Shown in pieces: positions 7,944 through 16,846 of a DNA stretch of 64,000 nt. Below the pieces are notes generated by a model that saw only the letters and a list, made by a program, of their open reading frames with translations, had not been told where the DNA came from and ran no database searches. The translations under genes and the position numbers were made by a program. The DNA comes from Herbaspirillum sp. GW103 (GTDB lineage Bacteria; Pseudomonadota; Gammaproteobacteria; Burkholderiales; Burkholderiaceae_D). Positions within the stretch are counted from its first letter, which is position 1; each line of letters begins with the position of its first letter. The stretch lies in contig NZ_AJVC01000003.1 in NCBI RefSeq assembly GCF_000261365.1, positions 434,001 to 498,000 on the forward strand. The letters are read 5' to 3'.

Positions 7944-9073
7944 TCGAACTGGACCAACTGAGCAAAACCTACACCCAAAAGGATGGTACGCAGGTCAAGG
8001 CGGTGGATGCCGTCAGCCTGAAGGTGGCTGAAGGCGAGATCTGCGTCTTCCTCGGCCCTTCGGGATGCGGCAAGACCACCACCCTGAAGATGATCAATCG
8101 CCTCATCAACCCGACCTCGGGCCGCGTGCTCTTGAACGGCCAGGACACCTCCGGCATCGATGAAGTGGAACTGCGCCGCCACATCGGCTACGTGATCCAG
8201 CAGATCGGCCTGTTCCCCAACATGACCATCGAGGAAAACATCACCATCGTGCCGCGCCTGTTGGGCTGGGACAAGAAGCGTTGCCAGGAGCGTGCCACCG
8301 AACTGATGGCCATGGTGGCGCTGGATCCGAAGAAATTCTTGAAGCGCTATCCGCGCGAACTCTCCGGTGGCCAGCAGCAGCGTATCGGCGTCATCCGTGC
8401 GCTGGCGGCCGATGCGCCGGTGCTGTTGATGGACGAACCCTTCGGCGCGGTCGATCCGATCAACCGTGAATCGATCCAGAACGAGTTCTTCCAGATGCAG
8501 CGCCAGCTCAACAAGACCGTCATCATGGTCAGCCACGATATCGACGAAGCCATCAAGCTGGGCGACCGGGTGGCCGTCTTCCGCGCCGGCAAGCTGGTGC
8601 AGTTCGATAATCCCGATACCTTGCTGGCGCGTCCCAAGGATGATTTCGTCAGCGCCTTCGTGGGGCAGGACCATACCTTGAAGCGCCTGCTGCTGGTACG
8701 TGCCGGCGAGGCCGCCACCACGCCGGCGACGGCCCATCCGGATGTGTCCTGCGACCAGGCCCTGGCGCTGATGGATGATCAGGATTCGCGCTATCTGACC
8801 ATCATCGATGCCGACAACCGGGCGCTGGGCTATCTGACCCGTCGCGACGTGCGCGGCAACACCGGGGTGGCCGAGGACAAGGTGCGTCCCTTCACCATGA
8901 ATGCCGATCCGGAAGAGAACCTGCGGGTGGTGCTCTCCAAGATGTACAAGCACAGCACCAGCTGGATGCCGGTCATCGCCAATGATGGCAGCTATGTGGG
9001 CGAAGTGACGCAGGATTCCATCGCCAGCTATCTGAGCTCCGGGAAGTCGCGCGGGATGGCGATGGCGGCTTGA
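7940..9073 (+). CDS. Osmoprotectant ABC transporter ATP-binding protein with CBS domains
   Basis: 377 residues. The ABC domain has Walker A GPSGCGKT (39-46), the signature ELSGGQQQR (about 140) and Walker B VLLMDEPF. A C-terminal pair of CBS domains (about 245-370) is typical of ProV/OpuA-type ATPases that sense ionic strength or cyclic di-AMP in other bacteria. A ribosome site AAAGGAG lies before the overlapping ATG. It completes the four-gene importer, and a strong bidirectional terminator follows. Osmotic regulation is inferred from the family. Confidence 0.92.
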   Translation: MIELDQLSKTYTQKDGTQVKAVDAVSLKVAEGEICVFLGPSGCGKTTTLKMINRLINPTSGRVLLNGQDTSGIDEVELRRHIGYVIQQIGLFPNMTIEENITIVPRLLGWDKKRCQERATELMAMVALDPKKFLKRYPRELSGGQQQRIGVIRALAADAPVLLMDEPFGAVDPINRESIQNEFFQMQRQLNKTVIMVSHDIDEAIKLGDRVAVFRAGKLVQFDNPDTLLARPKDDFVSAFVGQDHTLKRLLLVRAGEAATTPATAHPDVSCDQALALMDDQDSRYLTIIDADNRALGYLTRRDVRGNTGVAEDKVRPFTMNADPEENLRVVLSKMYKHSTSWMPVIANDGSYVGEVTQDSIASYLSSGKSRGMAMAA

Positions 9074-9121
9074 TCGTGCTTGGCCTGATGTGAAGCAAAA
9101 AGCAAAAAAGCAGGAAGACGG

Positions 9122-9153
9122 AAAGGGCGATGCGCAGGCATCGCCCTTTTTTT
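9122..9153. terminator. Bidirectional terminator
   Basis: Twelve-bp stem AAAGGGCGATGC/GCATCGCCCTTT with loop GCAG and T runs on both strands. It serves the osmoprotectant operon and the convergent LysR gene, whose stop codon begins inside it. Confidence 0.93.
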
Positions 9154-10051
9154 ATTGCGCTTGCGGGAGGTCGAGGTCTTCGAGGAAGGCTGCCACGATG
9201 GGCGTGCGCTCGCTGCTGCGATGGGTGACCACGCTGATGTCCACGTCATAGGCCAGCTTGGCCCGGTTCAAGGCGCGCATCTGGCCGCGCGCCTCGTACT
9301 GGCGACCCATTTCCTCGGGCAGGTAGCCCAGGTGCTGGCCGGAGAGGATGAGGATGGACATGGCTTCCATGTTGCCGGTCATGGCCATGATGTTGCGTTG
9401 TTGTAGCGGCAGGTGTTCGGGCGGCACCGGGTAGTCGCGCCAGGCCCAGGAGCAAGCGGCGGCCTGTTCCGGTGCGATCTCGCCGGGCTGGTCGAACAGG
9501 GGATGGGGCGGGGCGCAATAGGCCACCTGGCGTTCCAGTGTCAGCGGGGTGTAGTGCAGGGCCGTCACACGGCGCCAGAAGTAGCCGATGGCAAGGGCGA
9601 TGCTGCCCTTGAGCAGCATCTCTTCCAGTTCGCCGGGTGGGCGCACCAGCAGTTCGATGCGTACCGCTTCGTCGCGCTCACGGAAGCGACGGATCACCTC
9701 GGCCAGGCGGTGATTGTGTTGCGCCGGAGTGTGGCCCATGAGGCCGATGGACAGCGTGCCGACCAGGCGCTTGTCGAGATGGCGCGCCTGCATGCCAAAT
9801 TCATCAAGCGCTTCCATCATGCGTCGTGCCGCCAGGGCGAATTTCTCGCCTTTGGCGGTCAGCCGGAAGCCGGAACGGCCGCGCTCGCAGAGGCGGTAGC
9901 CGAGCCGGGTTTCGAGCGTGTTCAACTGGGTGCTGATGGTGGATTGCCCGACGTTGAGCCGGGCCTGGGCCGCCGAGACACCGTGGGAATCGACCACCGC
10001 CAGGAAGACGCGGATCAGGCGCAGGTCCAGATCGAAGATGTTGTTGAGCAT
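9152..10051 (-). CDS. LysR-family transcriptional regulator
   Basis: 299 residues. The N-terminal winged helix carries FLAVVDSHGVSAAQARL then VGQSTISTQLNTLE (about 15-50), the usual LysR DNA-reading region. A periplasmic-binding-type effector domain spans about 90-295. It is divergent from the guanidinobutyrase-type gene 137 bases away. This is the classic layout for a LysR activator of its neighbour, and the same pairing (gbuR-gbuA) is known in Pseudomonas. Control of that gene is inferred from position, and the effector is unknown. Confidence 0.9.
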   Translation of the reverse strand: MLNNIFDLDLRLIRVFLAVVDSHGVSAAQARLNVGQSTISTQLNTLETRLGYRLCERGRSGFRLTAKGEKFALAARRMMEALDEFGMQARHLDKRLVGTLSIGLMGHTPAQHNHRLAEVIRRFRERDEAVRIELLVRPPGELEEMLLKGSIALAIGYFWRRVTALHYTPLTLERQVAYCAPPHPLFDQPGEIAPEQAAACSWAWRDYPVPPEHLPLQQRNIMAMTGNMEAMSILILSGQHLGYLPEEMGRQYEARGQMRALNRAKLAYDVDISVVTHRSSERTPIVAAFLEDLDLPQAQ

Positions 10052-10085
10052 GGGGGTGCGGGGTTGGAGGCGTGGTCGATTTTAC

Positions 10086-10101
10086 ATCGATAATTGTCGA
10101 T
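10086..10101. promoter_or_regulatory. Candidate LysR operator
   Basis: Inverted repeat ATCGA-N6-TCGAT in the space between the LysR gene and the ureohydrolase gene, 35 bases before the LysR start and 88 before the target start. Symmetry, size and position suit a LysR recall site. The binding protein is inferred from position. Confidence 0.4.
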
Positions 10102-10188
10102 GCAAGCGTCGTCAGATCGAGATATTTCCATCTTCAATGGCTCGCTAGAATCGACTGCATCTTACTGAACACTCAAGGATGCACATCG

Positions 10189-11142
10189 ATGGAACATGAT
10201 CTCTATCAACCTCTCGGCGGTAACGTAATGCCGCGTTTTGGTGGTATCGCCACCATGATGCGGCTGCCGCATGTGGACAATCCGCTCGGGCTGGATGTGG
10301 GTTTCGTGGGCGTACCGCTGGATATCGGCACCTCCAACCGCTCGGGGACGCGTTTCGGGCCGCGCCAGATCCGTACGGAATCGGTACTGCTGCGCCCCTA
10401 CAACATGGCCACCCGTGCTGCGCCCTTCGATTCCCTGAAGGTGGCCGATCTGGGCGACGTCGCCCTCAATCCTTACAGCCTGCTGGATTCAGTGCGCATG
10501 ATCGAAGAGGCGTATGAGCGCATCTATGCCACCGGCTGCAAGACCATCAGCCTGGGAGGCGACCACACGCTGACCTTGCCCATCCTGCGCGCCATGGCGC
10601 GTCATCGCGGCCCGGTCGGGCTGATCCACGTGGATGCCCATGCTGACGTCAATGACACCATGAACGGCGAGAAGATCGCCCACGGCACACCGTTCCGGCG
10701 CGCCTTCGAGGAAGGCTTGCTGGACCCGCAGCGGGTGGTGCAGATCGGCCTGCGCGGTACCGGCTATCACGCCGACGACTTCGACTGGTGCCGCGCCCAG
10801 GGCTTCCGGGTGGTGCAGGCCGAAGCCTGCTGGCACCGTTCGCTGGTGCCGCTGATGGAAGAGGTACGTACCCAGATGGGGGATGGCCCGGTCTATCTCA
10901 CCTTCGACATCGATGGCCTGGACCCCGCCTTTGCCCCCGGCACCGGCACGCCGGAGATTGGCGGGCTGACGGTGCAGCAGGGCTTGGAAATCATTCGTGG
11001 ATGCAAGGGGCTCGATATCGTCTCGGCCGATGTGGTGGAGGTGTCGCCGCCCTATGACCAGGCCGGGACTACCGCGCTGGTGGCGGCCAATCTGGCGTAT
11101 GAAATGTTGTGCATCCTGCCGGGCGTGAAATACCGGGCCTGA
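10189..11142 (+). CDS. gbuA: Ureohydrolase, guanidinobutyrase/agmatinase type
   Basis: 317 residues with the full arginase-family manganese motifs: GGDHTLTLP, HVDAHADVND and DIDGLDPAFAPGTG. The N-terminus (QPLGGNVMPRFGGIATMMRLP) closely resembles Pseudomonas 4-guanidinobutyrase GbuA as I remember it, more than E. coli agmatinase SpeB. The reaction would release urea from a guanidino compound to give 4-aminobutyrate or putrescine. ATG 10189 has AAGGA nine bases upstream. The gene symbol is by similarity; agmatine or guanidinopropionate as substrate is not excluded. Confidence 0.82.
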   Translation: MEHDLYQPLGGNVMPRFGGIATMMRLPHVDNPLGLDVGFVGVPLDIGTSNRSGTRFGPRQIRTESVLLRPYNMATRAAPFDSLKVADLGDVALNPYSLLDSVRMIEEAYERIYATGCKTISLGGDHTLTLPILRAMARHRGPVGLIHVDAHADVNDTMNGEKIAHGTPFRRAFEEGLLDPQRVVQIGLRGTGYHADDFDWCRAQGFRVVQAEACWHRSLVPLMEEVRTQMGDGPVYLTFDIDGLDPAFAPGTGTPEIGGLTVQQGLEIIRGCKGLDIVSADVVEVSPPYDQAGTTALVAANLAYEMLCILPGVKYRA

Positions 11143-11184
11143 GGCAGCGGAACTAACGGGATGTGAAGGATCCGGCAAAAAAGC

Positions 11185-11217
11185 AAAAAGCCTGCATGGG
11201 TCGATGCAGGCTTTTTT
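11185..11217. terminator. Bidirectional terminator
   Basis: Thirteen-bp stem AAAAAGCCTGCAT/ATGCAGGCTTTTT with a six-base loop. It lies between the ureohydrolase gene and the convergent acetyltransferase gene, with T runs on both strands. Confidence 0.92.
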
Positions 11218-11240
11218 GCAGGCAATCAGATTGACAGCGT

Positions 11241-11726
11241 TCAGCTCAGCGGCTTCTGCATGAACATGGCCTTGCCGGTTTCGGCTTTCAGTTCGTAGCC
11301 CTCGAAGCCGCAGGCGCGATACAGCGAGCGCGCCACTGCATTGCCTTCCAGGACCTCCAGCGTGAGCTTGCAGCAACCCAGCTGGCGGGCTTGTTCTTCG
11401 ACCGCCGCCAGCAGCAGCCTGGCCACGCCCTGGCCGCGATAGGCCGGCATCACGGCCAGGTCATGCAGATTGAGCAGCGGCTTGGAGGCGAAGGTCGAGA
11501 AACCTTCGATGCAGGTCGCCAGACCCGCCGGGGTCTCGCCATCGAAGGCCAGGAAGACATGGGCGGTGGGACGTTTCTTCAGTTCGGCGGCCAGGTTCTC
11601 GCGCACGTAGTCGGAGAGCTGCTTGCCGCCGCCCATGGCGTCGCAAGCGTAGGCATTGAGCGTCTCGAACAGCGCTGCCGCGTGGGCGGCGTTGCCGAGG
11701 TCGGCCTTGATGACGGTCACACTCAT
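11241..11726 (-). CDS. GNAT-family N-acetyltransferase
   Basis: 161 residues. The acetyl-CoA site motif A is visible as LAVMPAYRGQGVARLLL (about 95-112), followed by VEEQARQLGCCKLTLEV and the terminal NAVARSLYRACGFEGY block of GNAT enzymes. The substrate is not identifiable. It sits between a terminator and the downstream end of the helicase gene, 61 bases away, and may be transcribed with the helicase. The cysteine pair GCCKL is unusual but not diagnostic. Confidence 0.85.
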   Translation of the reverse strand: MSVTVIKADLGNAAHAAALFETLNAYACDAMGGGKQLSDYVRENLAAELKKRPTAHVFLAFDGETPAGLATCIEGFSTFASKPLLNLHDLAVMPAYRGQGVARLLLAAVEEQARQLGCCKLTLEVLEGNAVARSLYRACGFEGYELKAETGKAMFMQKPLS

Positions 11727-11787
11727 GTCGTTCCTTTTCTTGTGATGGATGATGAACGTTGTTGATCAGCAGGGGCTGGCTGCGGAC

Positions 11788-13329
11788 TTACTTGCCCGCT
11801 GCGCGCTGGCCGCCATGGGTCAGGGCCGACGGACGCGGACCACCCTGGCGCTGCTGCTGGCCGGCATTGCGCGGCTGGCCGTTGGCATTGGCAGGCTTGG
11901 GAGCGCGGTTGGCATTGTTGCCGCCGTTGCCCGCATTGCCACCGTTGCCGCCGCCATTGCCACGTCCACCCTGGCCGCGGGCGGCATTGCCGTTACCGTT
12001 GCCATTGGCTGCTGCGCGTGGCTTGGCGGCTTGACCATGACCGGCGTTGCCACCGGTCGGCTTGGGTGCTGCTGCATTGCCGTTGCCGGCTGGCTTGCGC
12101 GGGGCGCTGCGTTGACCACCACGTCCGCCACCGTTCTGGTGACGGCCCTGGCCGCTGCGCAGCTGGATCGGTTGCGGCTTGGCGGTCGGATCGGGTTCGA
12201 AACCGGCGATCACTTCCACAGGGATTTCGCGCTTGATGAAGCGCTCGATGTCGTGCAGCAGGTCGCGCTCATCCACGCAGACCAGCGAGACGGCTTCGCC
12301 GGTAGCGCCGGCGCGGCCGGTGCGGCCGATGCGGTGGACGTAATCTTCCGGCACATTGGGCAGATCGTAGTTGACCACGTGTGGCAGCTGGTCGATGTCG
12401 ATGCCACGCGCGGCGATGTCGGTGGCGATCAGGGCGGTCAGCTTGCCGTCCTTGAATTCGGCCAGGGCCTTGGTGCGGGCCGACTGGCTCTTGTTGCCGT
12501 GGATCGCCATGGCGGTGATGCCGTCGCGCGCCAGTTGCTCGACCAGCTTGTTGGCGCCGTGCTTGGTGCGGGTGAAGACCAGCACCTGCTTCCACTGGTG
12601 GGTCTTGATCAGGTGCGCCAGCATGGGGTGCTTCTTGTCGCGGTCGACCGGGTGGATCTTCTGGGCGATCACTTCCACGGTGGAGTTGCGGCGCGCCACT
12701 TCGATCAGGGCCGGGTTGTTCAACAGGCTGTCGGCCAGCTTCTTGATTTCATCGGCGAAGGTGGCCGAGAACAGCAGGTTCTGGCGCTTGGGCGGCAGCG
12801 CGGCCAGCACCTTGCGGATGTCGCGGATGAAGCCCATGTCCAGCATGCGGTCGGCTTCGTCCAGCACCAGGATCTGGATGTGCTGCAGGTTCACGGTGCC
12901 TTGCTGCATGTGGTCCAGCAGGCGGCCGGGGGTGGCGACCAGAATATCGACGCCGCGCTTCAAGAGTGCGATCTGCGGATGGATGCCGACGCCGCCGAAG
13001 ATGCAGGCGGAGGTCAGCGGCAGGTACTTGCCGTACTGGCGCACGCTTTCTTCGACCTGGGCTGCCAGTTCTCGGGTGGGCGCCAGGATCAGCGCGCGGA
13101 TGGGCAGGTGGCCGTTGATCTTCTGGCGCGGCATGGCCGAGAGGCGTTGCAGCAGCGGCAGGGTGAAACCGGCGGTCTTGCCGGTGCCGGTCTGGGCGCC
13201 AGCCAGCAGGTCACCGCCGGAGAGCACGGCGGGGACGGCTTGGGCCTGAATCGGGGTGGGGGAGGTATAGCCTTGTTCGGAAACGGCACGAACGATTTCG
13301 TCGGACAAGCCGAGCGCGGAAAATGACAT
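11788..13329 (-). CDS. rhlE: DEAD-box RNA helicase, RhlE type
   Basis: 513 residues. The core has the Q motif ([10 protein letters not shown]), motif [13 protein letters not shown] box [15 protein letters not shown] motif and [10 protein letters not shown]. The tail from about residue 385 is rich in Gly, Asn, Ala, Arg and Gln and looks disordered and RNA-binding. The core is of RhlE type, which remodels RNA during ribosome assembly and mRNA decay in other bacteria. ATG 13329 (MSFSALGLS) is chosen because helicase homology begins there and the upstream extension is non-coding in character. No clear ribosome site is seen. Confidence 0.9.
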   Translation of the reverse strand: MSFSALGLSDEIVRAVSEQGYTSPTPIQAQAVPAVLSGGDLLAGAQTGTGKTAGFTLPLLQRLSAMPRQKINGHLPIRALILAPTRELAAQVEESVRQYGKYLPLTSACIFGGVGIHPQIALLKRGVDILVATPGRLLDHMQQGTVNLQHIQILVLDEADRMLDMGFIRDIRKVLAALPPKRQNLLFSATFADEIKKLADSLLNNPALIEVARRNSTVEVIAQKIHPVDRDKKHPMLAHLIKTHQWKQVLVFTRTKHGANKLVEQLARDGITAMAIHGNKSQSARTKALAEFKDGKLTALIATDIAARGIDIDQLPHVVNYDLPNVPEDYVHRIGRTGRAGATGEAVSLVCVDERDLLHDIERFIKREIPVEVIAGFEPDPTAKPQPIQLRSGQGRHQNGGGRGGQRSAPRKPAGNGNAAAPKPTGGNAGHGQAAKPRAAANGNGNGNAARGQGGRGNGGGNGGNAGNGGNNANRAPKPANANGQPRNAGQQQRQGGPRPSALTHGGQRAAGK

Positions 13330-13502
13330 GAGACTCTGAAATTGGGGTTTGGCCTGTGGCCCCTTGCGGGCGCCAGTCGCAGGCAAACGGGTTGGAACTT
13401 GAGGAGGGCGCGGACTTGACTGGCTATACGCCGCGCAGGCCGCAGTATAACAGCGCAGCCCGCGTACGACGTGAATTATTTTGAGACAGGCCCGCGCTCA
13501 GC

Positions 13503-14258
13503 TCATCGTTGACGCTGTGCCAGAAAGCTCAGCACGGGCGGCAAAACCAGTGCGCTCTGCATCAGCCCGCCGAAGTGGGTCACGCCCGGCAAGCTGACGA
13601 ATTCACCCTGCGGCAACAAGGCCGCCGTACGTTGGACTGCCGCATGACGCGCATCGGCATCGCCGCAGAAGAGCAGGCAGGGCAGGTCCATGCGGGCCAG
13701 CAGGTCTTCCTGCGAGGGGCGCGGCTGCTGGGCGGCAGCGGCCAGCGCCTCCAGGTCATTGGCACGGATGAGCATCTTCACTTGCGCTGAAATCTGTTCG
13801 TCGAGCAAGCCTTCGAAGGTGGCGATGAAGGCTTCCGGATCGCGTCCGTCGATGCCGTGGAAGCCATCCCAGCTGCGATCTTCATACGGGTGCGCAGCAC
13901 CCAGGATGAGGCTGTGCAGCCGTTCGGGCGCATGGCGCACCAGGCCGTAGCCGACCCAGCCGCCCAGCGAATAACCGAAGAAGTGGGTTCGTTCAATGCC
14001 CACTGCATCCAGCACGGCCAGGGCATCGCGGCAACGCTGCACTTGGGTGTAGGCGGCTGGATCATGCGGCTTGTCGCTCTGGCCGTGGCCCAGCGCATCG
14101 AACTGGATGACCTGGTAGTGCTCGCGCAACACCGCCGTGAAGCCGAAGAAACGCCAGGCTTCCAGGCTGCTTGTAAAGCCGTGGTGCAGCAGCAGGGACG
14201 GGCCTCGGCCCTCGACCTGGTAGTGAATCTTGCGGTTGTCGCTGAGGGCAAAGGGCAT
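13503..14258 (-). CDS. Alpha/beta-fold hydrolase
   Basis: 251 residues. The oxyanion region reads LLLHHGFTSSLEAW (about 23-36). The nucleophile elbow is FGYSLGGWVG (Ser near 95). The later aspartate (FCGDADARH) and histidine (GVTHFGG) complete a catalytic triad. It resembles proline iminopeptidase and epoxide hydrolase relatives, but the substrate is unknown. It lies 32 bases downstream of the VOC protein gene on the same strand, so the two probably form a small operon. Confidence 0.85.
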   Translation of the reverse strand: MPFALSDNRKIHYQVEGRGPSLLLHHGFTSSLEAWRFFGFTAVLREHYQVIQFDALGHGQSDKPHDPAAYTQVQRCRDALAVLDAVGIERTHFFGYSLGGWVGYGLVRHAPERLHSLILGAAHPYEDRSWDGFHGIDGRDPEAFIATFEGLLDEQISAQVKMLIRANDLEALAAAAQQPRPSQEDLLARMDLPCLLFCGDADARHAAVQRTAALLPQGEFVSLPGVTHFGGLMQSALVLPPVLSFLAQRQR

Positions 14259-14290
14259 GGGGCTTCCGGTCGTATTCTGGTCAGGATGGA

Positions 14291-14815
14291 TCAGTTCTTT
14301 TCGTCGGCCAGCTTCTTGCAGCGGCGCGCCAGCATCTCGCGCGAGCGCGCGCAGATTTCTTCATTGCTGAGATCTTCGATATGCGTGGCAATGGACCAGA
14401 CATGACCGAAGGGATCGCGCAGGGTGCCGGAACGATCACCGTAGAACTGGTTCTGTACCGGGCGCAGTTGTACCGCCCCGGCGGCAAGCGCCTGGGTGAA
14501 TACCGTATCGACATCGGCGACATAGATCAGCAGGCTCACGCCTGCGCCACCCAGGGTTTGCGGGCTCAGGAAACCGAGTTCGGGATGTTCGTCGGCCAGC
14601 ATGATGCGGGCATTGCCGATCTGGATCTCGGCATGCCAGACCTTGCCGTGCGGGCCGTCCAGTCGCATGATCTCGGCCGCGTCGAAGGCGCGCCGGTAGA
14701 AGGCGATGGCATCAGCCGAGGTCTTGACGATCAGGTAGGGAGTGACGCTGTGGTAGCCGGGCGGCAACGCGCAATGGGCCTGCTCGTTGCTGGCTTGCTG
14801 GGAAGGAATGTTCAT
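14291..14815 (-). CDS. VOC family (glyoxalase/PhnB-like) protein
   Basis: 174 residues. The PhnB-like VOC features are VTPYLIVKTSADAIAFYRRAF at the start, HAEIQIGNARIMLADE, and DRSGTLRDPFGHVWSIATH near the end. The last 25 residues form a charged helix outside the fold. Members include dioxygenases, glyoxalases and proteins without known activity; PhnB-type members are mostly uncharacterised. It is upstream of, and probably cotranscribed with, the alpha/beta hydrolase. Confidence 0.85.
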   Translation of the reverse strand: MNIPSQQASNEQAHCALPPGYHSVTPYLIVKTSADAIAFYRRAFDAAEIMRLDGPHGKVWHAEIQIGNARIMLADEHPELGFLSPQTLGGAGVSLLIYVADVDTVFTQALAAGAVQLRPVQNQFYGDRSGTLRDPFGHVWSIATHIEDLSNEEICARSREMLARRCKKLADEKN

Positions 14816-14901
14816 GTCGTCTCCTCGGTCTGCGCCGGTAGCCGCACTATAGCAGCAATGCCGGACGCCATGAGGAGACGGGTTTATTGCAATGGCGTCG
14901 T

Positions 14902-15699
14902 TCAGGCGAATTCGGAGAGCAGGTTCACTTGCTGCGCGAAGATCTTCGGACTGCCGGCGATGACGTCGCCCTTGTAGAGGTAGTCGGAGTCACCCTTGAA
15001 GGTGCCCACGATACCGCCCGCTTCGGTCACCAGCAGGGAGCCGGCGGCGATGTCCCAGGGCTTCAGGCCCTTTTCGAAGAAGCCATCCAGGCGACCGGCG
15101 GCCACATAAGCCAGGTCCAGGGCGGCCGCGCCCGGGCGGCGCAGGCCGGCGCTGTGCTCGGTCATGACCTTGAACATGGTGACGTATTCGTTCAGGCCAT
15201 CCAGGTCACGGAAGGGGAAGCCGGTACCGATCAGGGCATCGGCGATCTTGTCGCGCTTGCCCACGCGGATGCGCTTTTCGTTCAGGTAGGCGCCAGCACC
15301 CTTGGAGGCGGTGAACAGATCGTTGCGGGTGGGGTCGTAGACCACGGCTTGCGTGATGATGCCGCGCTGTTGCAGGGCGATCGAGACGCAGTATTGCGGG
15401 AAACCGTGGATGAAGTTGGTGGTGCCGTCCAGTGGATCGATGATCCAGACGTTTTCGTTTTCATCGTGCAGGTTGTCGGACGCACCCGATTCCTCGGCCA
15501 GGATGGCGTGGTCGGGGTAGGCGTTCTTGAGCACGTCGATGATGGCATCCTCGGCTGCCTTGTCCACCTCGGTGACGAAGTCGTTGTGCGACTTCTTCGA
15601 CACTTTCAGCAGCGACACGTCGAAGGACGCGCGGTTGATGATGGTAGCGGCGCGGCGGGCTGCCTTGATCGCCGTATTGAGCATGGGTGGGATGATCAT
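14902..15699 (-). CDS. suhB: Inositol-1-monophosphatase family protein SuhB
   Basis: 265 residues. Metal-binding motifs of the family are present: EESGASD, then [15 protein letters not shown], and near the C-terminus [15 protein letters not shown]. SuhB hydrolyses inositol monophosphate and in E. coli also assists rRNA transcription antitermination. The start at 15699 (MIIPPMLNT) is preferred because CGGAA lies eight bases before it and family members carry a few residues before MLN. ATG 15684 is the alternative. It is divergent from trmJ across a 318-base gap. Confidence 0.9.
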   Translation of the reverse strand: MIIPPMLNTAIKAARRAATIINRASFDVSLLKVSKKSHNDFVTEVDKAAEDAIIDVLKNAYPDHAILAEESGASDNLHDENENVWIIDPLDGTTNFIHGFPQYCVSIALQQRGIITQAVVYDPTRNDLFTASKGAGAYLNEKRIRVGKRDKIADALIGTGFPFRDLDGLNEYVTMFKVMTEHSAGLRRPGAAALDLAYVAAGRLDGFFEKGLKPWDIAAGSLLVTEAGGIVGTFKGDSDYLYKGDVIAGSPKIFAQQVNLLSEFA

Positions 15700-16017
15700 T
15701 CCGATGGTTCCGTTAAAATTGCGGCCACCGAAGACGATGGCTGCGTTGCTCATCGTCGCCATGGCCGACCAGCCGGCTTTCCGCGACAAGCATGCGGAAC
15801 AGCTGGCCAGGCGAAACCCGGCAGTCAAACCAGTGCGACGATGAAATTAATGAGCGTTGCGCCGCCCGCGGCTGTTATGCTTGCGGGTTTGCCAGGCAGT
15901 CCAGGGGCAATGGCACCGTTCAAGTCGGCTAACAAAGTCGACCTGGGTTGACAGCCTTGCTGCAATATTGGCGTTTTGCCAATATCTGATCCTGGGGCGC
16001 GAATCCCGCTATTTTAA
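15700..16017. other. Divergent intergenic region suhB/trmJ
   Basis: 318 bases without a supported gene. The left part has short ORFs without coding character. The right part holds a TTGACA (15948-15953) with no matching -10 at normal spacing, then the perfect inverted repeat at 15965-15985. A TATTTT sits directly before the trmJ start. Promoters for both genes must lie here. Confidence 0.5.
15965..15985. repeat. Perfect 8-bp inverted repeat upstream of trmJ
   Basis: ATATTGGC and GCCAATAT separated by GTTTT, ending 32 bases before the trmJ start. No T run follows, so it is not a terminator. It could be a protein operator or a 5' leader hairpin. Confidence 0.6.
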
Positions 16018-16845
16018 ATGAACAAGCAAGTGTCAGGACAATCTCTTTTCAGCCGTTTGCGTTTCGTGCTGGTCAATACCAGCAGTCCCGGCAACATCGG
16101 CTCGGCCGCACGGGCCATCAAGACCATGGGCTTTTCGGAGCTGGTGCTGGTCAATCCGCGCTTTCCGGACGCGGTGAAGGAAGATGAAGCCATTGCCTTC
16201 GCCAGCGGCGCGCTGGATGTGTTGCAAAATGCACGCATCGTTGGCAGCGTGGAAGAAGCGTTGCAGGGATGCAACTTCGCTGCCGCTGTCAGTGCCCGTT
16301 TGCGTGAATTCTCGCCGCCGGTGGTGTCGCCGCGCGAGCTGGCGGGGCAGCTTTCCCGTGATACCGGCCTGAATGCCGCCCTCTTGTTTGGCAATGAGCG
16401 TTTCGGCCTGCCCAATGAGGTGGTGCAGAAGTGCAATGCCTTGCTCAATATTCCCGCCAACCCGGACTATTCCTCGCTGAACCTGTCGCAGGCGGTGCAG
16501 GTGCTGGCCTATGAATGCCGCATGACCGAGCTGGAAGTGCAGGGTGGCCCGATGCAGACCAGCGGTGATGCGCGCGCGCCGGGTGAGGTGGGCTTTCATG
16601 GGCAGAGCGCCAGCGTGGCCGAGATCGAGGGCATGTTCGCGCATCTGGAGCAGGCGCTGGTGGCCATCGATTTTCTCAACCCGGACAATCCCAAGAAGCT
16701 GATGCCGCGCTTGAAACGCATGTTCTCGCGCGCCCAGTTGGAGACCGAAGAGGTCAACATCCTGCGCGGCATCGCCCGCCAGATTCTGGAACCGAAGCAG
16801 GCCAAGGCCGGCCGGCAAGAACAAAACGAACAAGGAGAAGGCTGA
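16018..16845 (+). CDS. trmJ: tRNA/rRNA 2'-O-methyltransferase, TrmJ type
   Basis: 275 residues. The SPOUT methyltransferase domain has VLVNTSSPGNIGSAARAIKTMGF at the start, LLFGNERFGLPNE and IPANPDYSSLNLSQAVQVLAYE (the knot and SAM site). The C-terminal helical extension (LKRMFSRAQLETEEVNILRG) is typical of TrmJ. The enzyme methylates the ribose at position 32 of certain tRNAs. No clear ribosome site precedes ATG 16018. The stop is one base from the next ATG, so it is coupled with the pseudouridine synthase gene. Confidence 0.9.
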   Translation: MNKQVSGQSLFSRLRFVLVNTSSPGNIGSAARAIKTMGFSELVLVNPRFPDAVKEDEAIAFASGALDVLQNARIVGSVEEALQGCNFAAAVSARLREFSPPVVSPRELAGQLSRDTGLNAALLFGNERFGLPNEVVQKCNALLNIPANPDYSSLNLSQAVQVLAYECRMTELEVQGGPMQTSGDARAPGEVGFHGQSASVAEIEGMFAHLEQALVAIDFLNPDNPKKLMPRLKRMFSRAQLETEEVNILRGIARQILEPKQAKAGRQEQNEQGEG

Positions 16846-16846
16846 C

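Noticed and set aside
11749..13326. Open frame antisense to rhlE, including a repetitive Ala/Val/Gly start
   Set aside because: The repeats are the reverse image of the Gly/Asn tail of the helicase.
15948..15953. TTGACA upstream of trmJ
   Set aside because: A consensus -35 hexamer, but no acceptable -10 box at 16 to 18 bases. Not called as a promoter.
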